Part shown: one piece after another, positions 21,857 through 31,486 of the stretch
How positions within the stretch are numbered: the first letter of the stretch is position 1
How the letters are laid out: every line of letters begins with the position of its first letter
Source: Cepaea nemoralis
Taxonomy: Eukaryota; Mollusca; Gastropoda; Stylommatophora; Helicidae
Assembly (NCBI GenBank): GCA_014155875.1
Contig: JACEFZ010011063.1
Location: 874,501-938,500 of the forward strand
Reading direction: 5' to 3'
Length of the DNA: 64,000 bases
Position numbers and translations under genes: made by a program
The notes under the pieces: model-generated
The model's input: the letters and a program-made list of their open reading frames with translations, nothing else
Told to the model about the DNA's origin: nothing
Databases searched by the model: none

Positions 21857-23252
21857 GTGCAGTATGTAGAAATACACTCAGACCGACACAGCCATTTAGC
21901 AGTGAATAGTGGTTTTTCATTCACAAAAAGCTGTGTAATGTCTACAATATTGTGATAGGGATTACTCCCATTATATATAGTGTTCTTATTTTACTAGTTC
22001 ATGTAGTGATTGTCGTGTATAAATGTGCAGTATGTGGTAGAAAGCGAACTTTATTAACTGTATATATTACGTACAAGAACAGTGTCACATTCGCACTTAC
22101 CTGAAGCGAATTATCCAACGTGACAGTGACAACTTCGTGTGGAATCTTCCAGGAATATTTTAATTACGAGTGTGAAAGTAAAAACTGAACAGTGACGACT
22201 TTTCTACACCTCTGCAGTGAACCGAAATCTTTAATGTTCGACTGAAACATCTAACACATGAACATTCGATCGTAATCCAGAAGATTGTGTAGCAACATCC
22301 AACACGAACTTTGAGAACATTGTACCTTCCTTAAACTACATCAAACCGGAACAGGTGTGTTCTGCAAGCTTTACCATCAGCTGATTTTAGTGTTCGTGTG
22401 TACTTCCGGATTAATTAGAAATTTAGAACAAAAATAGCAGACAACATATAAAAGGTTAAAAAGTTTTGACGATTCTAAAATGTTTAGGATTCTATAAAAT
22501 TGAATACACGAATTGTGTGTTTATTTATTTCTCTAATGTAATCTTAGAATCATATCTTGATTAACGTATTCATATTACCGACTTTTTCTCGTTAATATGA
22601 AGAAACGTCAAGCAATGACACTAAGAAATTAAATAGTTATTGTAAATTATTGTGTTTCACTAATGTTAAAATTATTTCCCTTTCATTTATTGTTATTACA
22701 TTTTCACACAAAGGGCCATAATTTGAAATGTATATGCTAATGTGTTGTGTGTAATATAACATGTTGTTGTTAAAGTGTTGACACCACAGGCAGGCATCTA
22801 CTGGGCATGGCAGAGTGTTGCCAACATTGTATACCAACACAAGAACTCCTGGCCAAGTAGGGACAGGGTTGGAGTGTTTTATACGACTTATATAAAGCCG
22901 TATTTCAGTCTGGCTAGATGGTTTTTGTTTCAAGAACCATATTATTATTTTTTTTTCAAATTGCTGCGAGGTAGATGCGTGAAGCTGGAACTACTGATCT
23001 GACTGGGTGATAATACAATTGAGGTAACCAGCCATCGAGAGGGTGAAGCCTGATATGTGTTAAACATGAAACACCACATGTCGTTGTACCCAACTCCCAG
23101 TTCTTATATATTTCTATGGCATATGTGTATTTTTGATAACGTTGTGTATAACAATAGAAAGGTAGACTCTGACAAGGGTATACTATTAACCCAACAGGTA
23201 CAGACATTATACATGAAAGACGACATCTTTCATGGATTTTACCGGGGGAGCG
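21857..23252 (+). other. Gmr1 3' untranslated region
   Basis: About 1.4 kb of AT-rich sequence after RNase H. The longest frames are below 100 codons with no envelope-like signal peptide or membrane segment. It ends in the polypurine tract CGGGGGAG at 23243-23250, just before the 3' LTR. Confidence 0.75.
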
Positions 23253-23761
23253 TGTCAGAGTCCAACAGGGGACAGCGATGCAGTGACATCGTTACGACCG
23301 CCAGGCGACTTAGCTCCCAGTAAGGGATACAACAACTTAGTTACGACGCCAGGCGAATAGGAGTTACCGGCCTGCGAGATCGCTGGCTGACCAGCGGTCA
23401 GGCCGCCAACGCAAGACGCACGCCTGCCACGTGACGCCACGTCAGGCGGGAGGCAAGTTGCGAACCAAGTCCAGACAGCTCTGGGGACACGGAACATGAC
23501 GGACGTGTGATTGAGAGAAAGGCGTTGTATGGTTTCTGTATTGAAAGGCGAGTGTCTGGACATCTTGCGAGTCAGACTTGTGAACTGTATTGTGGATGTA
23601 AGTTGTAAAGTATCCATTATATATATTTGTGATCATCGTTCTGTATTTGATATGTTAATAAATCCATCGAACGATGTGTCGTTGAGTCTTACGTCAAATC
23701 ACGTTGTATTTGTACTGTCTCACACTTGTTAGGCAAGCGAGCCAAGTTTAAGACCCTGACA
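23253..23761 (+). repeat. Gmr1 3' LTR (509 bp)
   Basis: Same length and termini as the 5' LTR and no difference seen on direct reading, which implies a very recent insertion. Followed by the target duplication GTCCT at 23762-23766. Confidence 0.95.
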
Positions 23762-23797
23762 GTCCTCCTATCCTTGATATTCATTTTTCCTGTTACA
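23762..23797 (+). repeat. LARD right LTR, 3' remainder
   Basis: GTCCTCCTATCCTT...CCTGTTACA. It continues the right LTR after the Gmr1 insertion and is followed by TTAATTATAGG of the interrupted LINE. Confidence 0.85.
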
Positions 23798-26013
23798 TTA
23801 ATTATAGGTAACGTGTTCACGTGGAGCTCGAGCGGTATCCCAATTATGGCTAGGGTCTGTAGTTTTTGTCTGGTCGTTATTAGCATGGATTTGTTTTTGT
23901 CGATGTTAATTAACATGCGATTTTCATTGCTCCATCTACTAAGGTTGTCAAGTTTGTTTTGTAAAGAGCTCTCTAAGTCACAAAGGCTCTCTTGACTTGT
24001 ATAAATAGTGCAGTCGTCCGAAAATAGATCACACGAAGTATTGAGGTATAAAGGAAGATCGTTAATATACACTGCAAAAAGCAGCGGACCTAGTATTGAG
24101 CCCTGAGGCACCCCAAAATTAAGTTGTGTGGGTCTTGATAGACAGTTATTGAAGGACACTACTTGTTGTCTGTCTGGTAAAAATGACGTAATTAGGTTCA
24201 CCATATTGGTGCTAGTCTTCATGTGTTTTAATTTTCTAATTAAAATATCATGATCTACCATATCAAAGGCCTTTTTAAAGTCTACAAATACTGCTCCACA
24301 AATGTTGCCATTGTTGATACAAAGATGCCAGTTATCGGTCATTTTTGTTAGAGCACTATGGCAAGAATATTTAGGTCGAAACCCAGATTGACTGTCAATT
24401 ATTAGATCGTTGTTAATTAAATGATGTAGTGTTATTTTATGCATGTGTTTTTCTAATGGCTTTGATAGCGACGATAGTAAGGAAATAGGTCTATAATTAC
24501 CCAAGACGCTAATATCAGTTGAGCCATTTTTAAGTAGAGGATACACTTTAGCAACTTTAAAGGCAGATGGAAAGTAGTTTTTGGATAGGCACTGGTTATA
24601 TATGAACGTTAAGGACTCACTAATAATAGGTGCAGCACACCGAAGAATTCTATTACTGATACAATCTAGGCCTTCTGAATTTGTTGCTTTGAGATTCGAG
24701 AGATATTTATATACTTCTGCAACAGACATCAAGGGAATCACAGCGGGAATATTTCTAGAGCACTTCCCTTCACAGAATGATGACAGTGAACTTAAATTAC
24801 ATACTGAGTCTGGTATTGAGGACTTTAGATTCTCTATTTCTGATTGAAAGAAGTAACTGAAATCCTCGCATGTTATAGCGTTTGGTATTGCTGACTCTGA
24901 AGCGTGTTTCTTGTTGGTTAGCGAGTTAATAGCCTTCCATATATTTGTGTTATTTGATTTATCTACAATCAAATTTTTTAAATGATCTTTCTTTATCCTA
25001 CGAATTTCATATTTAACTTTATTTCTTAGTCTGCGGTAATTGATAAAATCTTTATTTTTGTGTGCTGTATCTCGTTCTCTCATGATTTCGAGAACTTCGC
25101 TAGTGACCCACGGGGACTTATGTTGATTCTTGACTCGAACTTCTTTGACTGGCACATGTTTATCAAATACATTGTAGACTGTCTTTGTCCAGTAGGCTAG
25201 TGCATCATCCGGGTCAGGAAGTTGGTAAACATGTTCAAGGGCTGCATTTTTTAAGTCGTCTAAAAATAAATTTTTGTTGAGAGCTTTAAAGTTTCTAAAT
25301 TTTATGCTTAAATGTTTATTTTTAGGAGTTTTGAACCCAATTTTCGACCATGTACACCATATTGGGTAATGGTCACTAACTGCACTAACAGGAACAGAAC
25401 ATTCGGTAATATTAAATGGACAAGTAACATATATATGATCAATTATAGTTGAGGAGGTGTCTATAACTCTTGTGGGACGATTTATTAGTTGTTTGAAATT
25501 GTAAGATAGAATGATATCTTCCCATGTCTGGTTGGATTTAGTAATATCTATGTTAAAGTCACCTAATATCATGACTTCTCTACCTGCTGTAAACACCCTA
25601 TCCATCATTGTAGTGAAACAGTCATACCAACTATACCCAGCACAGGGAATTCGATATAAGTATCCAATGAGAAACGGTTGCTGGCTGACTGGCTTCACCT
25701 CTGACCAAACACATTCTATCTCTTCTATCTCGAGATCACTTCTACGGGAACAGTTGAGAGAATTTGAAATGTATACAGTAATACCTGTCTCTAATTTTTG
25801 ATTTGCGTCTCTTCGAATTACTTTAAACCCCTTAAGAGATATTTCAGAGTCGGTTATTTTGTCGTTGAGACGACTTTCTGTAATTCCAAGCACATGGAAC
25901 TGTTTGCACAGTATTACTGAAAGCTCAGGTAATTTATTGAGCAAATTATAGATGTTGAGATGGCCTATATGTAGACCATCTTTGTTGAGCCACTGATCGT
26001 GATTGGCGAACAT
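23798..26013 (-). pseudogene. CR1/Jockey-like LINE A, endonuclease and RT (5' segment)
   Basis: Minus-strand frame from 26013, open for about 740 codons within the LINE. APE-type endonuclease: HIGHLNIYNL near the start, GITES, ILGDFNID at about 150, SDHYPIW at about 213. RT: NYRPISLLSSLSKPLE at about 505, VDFKKAFDMVDHDIL at about 572, GVPQGSILGPLLFAVYINDLP at about 632, FSDDCTIY (catalytic DD) at about 663. The frame then runs into LTR sequence at 23797 because the element is interrupted; its C-terminus is at 7459-6843. Apart from the insertion it looks intact, so it was probably active not long before the LTR element landed. Confidence 0.9.
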
Positions 26014-26073
26014 TACACAATGAAAAGATGATGTCGCTTGTGGTAGAAAAATTTCAGAGGTTTTGAACTTTAT

Positions 26074-26316
26074 TTAATGGTAGTTACGACTATTAGAGGG
26101 GATAGGAAAATGTCTGTGATGGAGTGACATCATTAAAGCTTGGTGCAGGGCTGCAGGATTGTATTGCATTAGCTGTTGAAGTTGACAATTCCACTGATAA
26201 GAGTGTGGATTACCGTCCAACGAGGGACCACTGCTATGAGAGCTATTGGAAGTGCCTACATTGGAAGCAGGCACCGGGGGCACCGCAACATTGTTTATCG
26301 GTGTCCCCTTTGACAT
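26074..26316 (-). pseudogene. Possible LINE A ORF1 remnant or 5' leader
   Basis: 80-codon minus-strand frame directly upstream of the LINE A endonuclease ORF. Ser/Pro/Asn-rich with a short Gln/His stretch; no zinc knuckle or RRM seen. The position suggests ORF1 or 5' leader. No function is claimed. Confidence 0.35.
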
Positions 26317-26439
26317 GCTAGGTGGAGACTGTTTTATGGCAAGGGAGGAAACAATGCACCATAGTTGGCAACATTGGGATTGGAGCCTGGGTCGCTATTT
26401 ACAGCCTTGTATTCCTGGGGAATAGGCAAGGGTGGTGTG

Positions 26440-26467
26440 GGCAGACAGACAGACAGACAGACAGACT

Positions 26468-26518
<51 letters not shown>

Positions 26519-26575
26519 GAGTAAATTATGATACATCAACAATATGCAGACCGACAGACAGATAAACAGAGAGAT

Positions 26576-26650
<75 letters not shown>
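26440..26650 (+). repeat. (GACA)n microsatellite at the 3' end of LINE B
   Basis: Two blocks of GACA repeats (26440-26519 and 26547-26650) separated by a short unique spacer. On the minus strand it is the (TGTC)n terminus that follows the LINE B 3' UTR. Confidence 0.9.
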
Positions 26651-29600
26651 ACAATCTTTATTTTCAAAGGGTTAAGAATTGGGCAGGCAGGCCCGTTTGA
26701 CATTCTGCCCTTCTTCTCTATTTCCTCTCATACATTCTTTCATTCAGTATCACTTATGAAGCTAATCTTTGACAACAAAAGAACAGTAAGCATTAAAACA
26801 CATGAAAAATAATAAATAATACATGACTCACTGAGGCAATATTTAACATGGGCATTATAAATACCTAAGGAAGGCATAGCGTGCCCAAATTTGGAATGTT
26901 TATTGGCTAGTTGTCGTTTGAGATAATTTACTGGTATTATTGTTTTGTTGTTGTTGTTGTTTTTTGTTTTTGTTTTTGTTTATGGGGGCATGTAGTATGT
27001 ACTGAGGTAGTGTTCAAACAGTTGCGAACGTATGTATAATGATTGATGGTGTCATTGATTTCTTGTGGAAGATTGTTCCACAATTGAGCGGCAGAGTATG
27101 CTAAGCTTGTTTTATATAAGTCTATCCTAGGTTTGCCGGTCTCTCTGGCTGAGGGGTTACAACACTTTCTCCGTAATCCCGTTTATCACGCAGAGTCTCG
27201 TAGCGGGAGAGAACTGGGAGCGGTTCGACCCCCGCTGGTGGCTTGCGGGATACTGAGCCGGCCGCTCAGAAAGCAATGGCAAACTACTGAGCGTAATCTT
27301 GCCAAGAAATCAACAGACAGCTGAAAGATGCTGCTGTTGACAGCGATGTCCTGTAAAGGAAATGCAAAAAAAAACAAAATCCTAGGTTTAATTCAATTCA
27401 ATTCAATTCAACTTTATTTAAACAATGCATAGGGACATGAAGTATATTTAGTCGTTCGCTATGTCTTGCGTTATATTTAAACAATGACCAAAGGTAGCTT
27501 GGAGCATTTTGAAATAGGATTGTGTGAATTAGTTTAGCCTTATTAAAAAGTTGTCGTTTGTGGAGTGGCAGTAACCGAAGACGTTTATATAGGTCAGAAT
27601 TGTCGGTAATCGTTTTACCATTAATTAAACGCACTGCCCTTTTCTGGAGTGAATAAAGGCTTTTTGTTAAAGATTTGGAGCATCCATCCCAGATTGTGGA
27701 GTAATAATCAATATGTATTTGTATGTGGGAAGTATAGAATTTCTGTCTTGTGTTTTCGTCAAGGAAATATGTAATTTTGGCAATTTGATATCATTTTTTT
27801 TTTTTTTTTATTTATTTTTTTTTTTTGGCTATTTGATTAACGAGAGCATGAACATGGGAGTTAAAGGTTAGATTTTGATCAACGATGAGATCCGGTGCCT
27901 TGTGCTCGGTTACACTTTCTATAGGCGTGCTGCCAATGTGCCACTGAAGAGCTCTAGGCGAGGTTAGAGTGTGAAGTCTTTGCCTGGTTGCAATTAAAAT
28001 AAATTTTGTTTTAGAAATGTTAATTTGCATGCGGTTTGCATTACTCCAGTAACTACACTATTTATTTCCTGTTGCAAGGATGATTTTAGCATATTACAAT
28101 CAATAGCGTTTGTATATACTGTGCAGTCGTCTGCAAATAGATCGCAGGAAGATGAAAGATATACCGGTAAGGGAAGATCATTTATATAAATGGCAAATAA
28201 CTGAAGGCCAAGTATAGACCCCTGCGGTACTCCAATATTAATGATAATGGCTTGGGATACAGATTTATTGTGTGATAATACTTGTTTTCTGTCTAATAAA
28301 AATTATTTTATTAATTTCACTATATTAAAGCTTACTTTCATTGTTTCTAGTTTTTTAATTAGAATAGTGTGATCTATCATATCGAATGCTTTTCTAAAGT
28401 CTATAAACACCGCTCCACATAGAGTATTGTTGTTAATATTTTGATGCCAGTTTTCTATCAAATTTGTTAGGGCCGTATGACAAGAATGTTTTGGCCGAAA
28501 CCCTGACTGACTGTCAACTATTAGTTTGTGTCGAACTAAGTGTTCTAGTGTTGTTTTGTGAATGTGCTTTTCTAGTGGTTTGGATAGTGAGGATAGTATG
28601 GAAATTGGCCTATAGTTACTCATGAGACGATTGTCTAATGAACCAGCTTTTAGATGAGGATACACTTTGGCGATTTTAAAGGCTGATGGGAAGTGACCTT
28701 TGGTGAGACATTGATTATATATAAAAGTTAGTGACTCACAGATCACCGGTGCAGCATAGCGAAGTATCCGATTGCTGATTCCATCTAGTCCTGATGAGTT
28801 ATTGTTTTTCAGATTACTGAGATGAGTAAATACTTTAGTGGTCGTCATTAGCGGTATGTTAGAGGGAATGTCTCTATAGCATTTGTTCTCACAAAATGAT
28901 GATAGTAAGGATATGTCATGGGGAGAATCTGGTATTGCAGCTTTCAATTGGTTTATGTCAGATTGAAAGAAACTACTGAATTTATCACATGTAACCTGAT
29001 TTGACGGTAACGATTGTGATGACTTGTGTTTGTTTGTCACATTATTAATTGTTTTCCATATATCTCTAGTGTTGGTTTTATCTATTATTAAGTTCTTGAA
29101 ATAGTTTTTCTTTTCCTTTCGAATAATATATTGATCTTTGCTTCTCAGACAACGGTACGTGATTAGATCTCTATTTTTATGTGCCCTGTCCCGGTCTCTC
29201 ATAATTTCAACTACTTCCTGTGTGATCCACGGGGGCTTTGTGTGATGTTTAACACGAACTTCCTTAAATGGAACATGCTTTTCAAATATACTTAGAAAGG
29301 TCTTCAGCCAGTGGCCCAGACCATCGTCTGGGTCAGGAAGCTGGTAAACATAGTCCAGAGATGAGTTGAGCAAGTCTTGTAAGAAGACGTCTCGATTGAA
29401 ATTTTTGTAATTTCTATATTTTATACTTATATGTTTGTGTTTGGGAGTTTTGGTACCTCTTTTCGACCACGTGCAACATACTGGGTGGTGATCGCTCATT
29501 GCATTAATAGGTACAGTACATTCTCTGATGTTGTCAGCACATGTAGTATAAATGTGATCTATAAATGTTGCAGATGATATTGTTATTCTAGTGACTTGTT

Positions 29601-29925
29601 TTACTAACTGTTGGAAGTTATATGACTATTATGTTTTCCCATGTTTTGTTTGGATTTTTAGTGTCTATGTTGAAGTCTCCTAGCAATATTATTTCCCTAG
29701 CATTACTAAAGACTGCACCCATCATACTGGTGAATTTTTCATACCAGATGCTACCTGCACTGGGGTTTCGATAAAGATAGCCAATTACTAAGGGTATGCG
29801 ATTTTGAAATTTAACCTCAAGCCACACACACTCAATCTCACTGGTTTCAAAGCCTAGCCTGCGGTGGACGCCTGCGAATTAGAAATATAAACTGCAATAC
29901 CCGTCTCTTATTTCTAATAAGGATA
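26651..29925 (-). pseudogene. CR1/Jockey-like LINE B, decayed
   Basis: A second copy of the LINE A family. The 3' UTR begins at 26651 (TTTATTTTCAAAGGG), with the C-terminal region at about 27060-27130 and 27398-27780. Broken frames follow at 28030-27812 (post-RT), 29499-28303 (end of EN, linker and RT through the FIDFRKAFDMIDH block) and 29827-29618 (EN with LLGDFNID). It is interrupted by a SINE at about 27132-27390, an AATTC repeat at 27401-27420 and a T/A-rich tract at 27795-27830. It is 5'-truncated at the (CAGA)n run at 29926. Several stops and frameshifts make it inactive. Confidence 0.85.
27132..27390 (+). mobile_element. tRNA-derived SINE (family 1), full copy
   Basis: Starts GCCGGTCTCTCTGGCTGAG, a tRNA-like head with an A-box-like TGGCTGAGGGG, and has GGTTCGACCCC (B box) near 27220. 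It then has a CAATGGCAAACTACTGAG block and ends TGTCCTGTAAAGGAAATGCAAAAAAAAA. It is flanked by the direct repeat ATCCTAGGTTT (about 27125 and 27381), a target-site duplication inside LINE B. A diverged sister copy lies at 49674-49920. Confidence 0.75.
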
Positions 29926-29978
<53 letters not shown>

Positions 29979-30037
29979 TGGACGGGCGGGCGGGCAGACA
30001 GACAGACAGACAGACAGACAGACAGCCAGACAGACAG
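29926..30037 (+). repeat. (CAGA)n microsatellite
   Basis: CAGA repeats with a GGACGGGCGGGCGGG interruption near 29978. It ends 1-6 bp from the donor site of the transmembrane exon. Confidence 0.95.
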
Positions 30038-30043
30038 ACTTAC

Positions 30044-30145
30044 TTAGCCTGTAGATGACACAAACAACAACACAGGCCATCATTAAGACACCAGTAACGA
30101 CGCCTACAGTGGCCGGGTCTGCGTACAGCTGGCTCTCGCTGGAAT
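30044..30145 (-). CDS. Receptor exon: juxtamembrane and transmembrane segment
   Basis: Minus-strand exon of 102 bp with acceptor TGTCCTTGTTCAG and donor A|GTAAGT, phase 1 at both ends. It encodes about 14 extracellular residues (SSESQLYADPATVG) and then a single hydrophobic helix (VVTGVLMMACVVVCVIY) ending RL, with a basic cluster supplied by the next exon (3652). This fits a type I membrane protein. The preceding LDLa exon (35533-35366) ends in phase 1 and joins to give Asp. The donor is directly bounded by the (CAGA)n run, an unusually tight microsatellite-splice-site contact. Confidence 0.85.
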
Positions 30146-30284
30146 CTGAACAAGGACACATAAAGGAAACATACTGAAACATACCGGCGTAAGAAACACA
30201 GCTGGAAAAACAAGAAGAGATAGGCAAATGAGAAACTAAGAACAAGTGTAGGGATAACGCCGATTACTGATTTTATAAAATAGC
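30146..30284. other. Intron, no recognised feature
   Basis: Intron sequence upstream (in minus sense) of the transmembrane exon. Nothing else is seen. Confidence 0.5.
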
Positions 30285-30480
30285 AAAAATTAAACGGTTA
30301 GGACAGTTAGCTAGAATGGAACAAGATCAACCAGCGGATAGAGCATTCTACATCAGAACATCGGGAAACAATACCGGAGGACACCACAGGAAGAGACGGC
30401 TAGATGGAGTACAGTAGACACGGAGTAAATCAACTATGCCGTTAGCACAAGCAACTTGACAAGAGAAGCACGGAGAATTG
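30285..30480 (+). pseudogene. LINE C-terminal tail fragment
   Basis: Plus-strand reading gives KRLGQLARMEQDQPADRAF followed by RKRRLDGV-like text. It matches the GH-ARM...P-RAF...GRPRKRW tail found at the end of RTE-like LINE ORFs, as in LINE D at 31613-31963. Frame-broken and short. Confidence 0.55.
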
Positions 30481-30654
30481 TATCTAGCTCTTCTTTTTGT
30501 CGCGTCACGGCAAAAGCAGTAGGTCAAGAGAAGAACAAGATTTCAAGGGTAATCTATCTTGGCGATAGCTGACGTGTATCCCACTCTGAATGTCACAGAC
30601 AGCATGTCTGGATGAATGCCTGTGCTTCCAGCCAGACTAAAGATGTTTCTTCTT

Positions 30655-31150
30655 CTAAGAGTCCATGCCGTATGTCGTTGGTTATCATGTCTGTCCACAG
30701 TCTTCTGTCTCATGTACTGCCAATCTTCTTATAGTCCATGCTGTGTGGTGTTGGTGATCATGTCTGTCCACAGTCTTCTGTCTCGTGTACTGCCAATCTT
30801 CTTATAGTCCATGCCGTATGTCGTTGGTGATCATGTCTGTAAACAGTCTTCTGTCTCGTGTATTGCCAATCTTCTTATAGTCTATGTCGTATGTCGTTGG
30901 TGATCATGTCTGTCCACAGCCTTCTGTCTCGTGTCCTGCCAATCTTCTTATAGTCTATGCCGTATGTCGTTGGTGGTCATGTCTGTAAACAGTCTTCTGT
31001 CTCGTGTATTGCCAATCTTCTTATAGTCTATGTCGTATGTCGTTGGTGATCATGTCTGTCCACAGCCTTCTGTCTCGTGTCCTGTCAATCTTCTTATAGT
31101 CTATGCCGTATGTCGTTGGTGGTCATGTCTGTCCACAGCCTTCTGTCTCT
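30655..31150 (+). repeat. 73-bp tandem repeat
   Basis: About 6-7 copies of a 73-bp unit built on CATGTCTGTCCACAGTCTTC ... TTCTTATAGTC-ATGCCGTATG. Units differ by a few substitutions (CTGTCCACAG versus CTGTAAACAG alternate). Confidence 0.9.
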
Positions 31151-31486
31151 TCTGCTGCAAATCATTTCTATTACCCATGTTCCTCCATGCCATGATGTCA
31201 AACTGTCCCGCATCTTCTCTCTTGGTCTCCCCCTGCCTCTCCTCCCCTCCAACTTTCACATTGTGTCGAAATACTCCAGCTTCCCCTTTTTCTCATCATA
31301 GTCTCAAAGAAGGCGACTGTAGCCTTATGATACGAATAACTAGTAGTTATGTTTGTAAGTTAACTTCTTTCAACATATCTTCATTGCTCTTTCTATCAGT
31401 GCCCAGTGTTCTCATCATTGGCCTATAAACCACATATCTGCAGCTTCCACACAATCCCTCACGTGTCAGCCAGTTGTTCATAAATA
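31151..31486. other. Flank of LINE D, possible repeat relic
   Basis: Continues from the last 73-bp unit into T/C-rich sequence. No clear coding region. It may be an old antisense LINE tail. Confidence 0.3.

Larger units (their letters stand above)
15691..23761 (+). mobile_element. Gmr1-type Ty3/gypsy LTR retrotransposon (integrase before RT)
   Basis: An 8,071-bp element with 509-bp LTRs (15691-16199 and 23253-23761), TG...CA ends, and a 5-bp target duplication GTCCT at 15686-15690 and 23762-23766. The empty site is visible in the left LARD LTR at 11411. Domain order is coiled-coil leader, capsid, two CCHC knuckles, protease, integrase, RT, RNase H. Integrase lies before RT, whereas standard Ty3/gypsy elements have it last. 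This order defines the Gmr1 group, first described from deuterostomes. No envelope-like frame is present in the 1.4 kb after RNase H. The pol reading is broken twice (see the gag and pol entries), yet the LTRs look identical where I compared them. Confidence 0.92.
7460..23797 (+). mobile_element. Non-coding LTR retrotransposon (LARD-like), with a nested Gmr1 element
   Basis: Terminal direct repeats 7460-11446 and 13554-23797 begin TGTGAACGCC and end CCTGTTACA. Leaving out the nested Gmr1 element and the 1,820-bp segment in the left copy, the two are about 2,167 and 2,168 bp and differ at roughly ten sites by eye. The flanks repeat TTAA (or TTAAT if the termini are read one base in), and the interrupted LINE frame is restored across them. 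A PBS-like TGGCGAGCC lies 3 nt inside the left repeat (11450) and a purine tract (GAAGAGTAGGAAGGGAA, 13535-13551) lies just before the right one. The 2.1-kb internal region has no gag or pol, so it must be mobilised in trans. Its orientation (plus) follows from the PBS and PPT order. Confidence 0.85.

Noticed and set aside
21857..23252. Envelope gene that would make the Gmr1 element retrovirus-like
   Set aside because: No frame over 100 codons on the sense strand, and no signal peptide or membrane segment.
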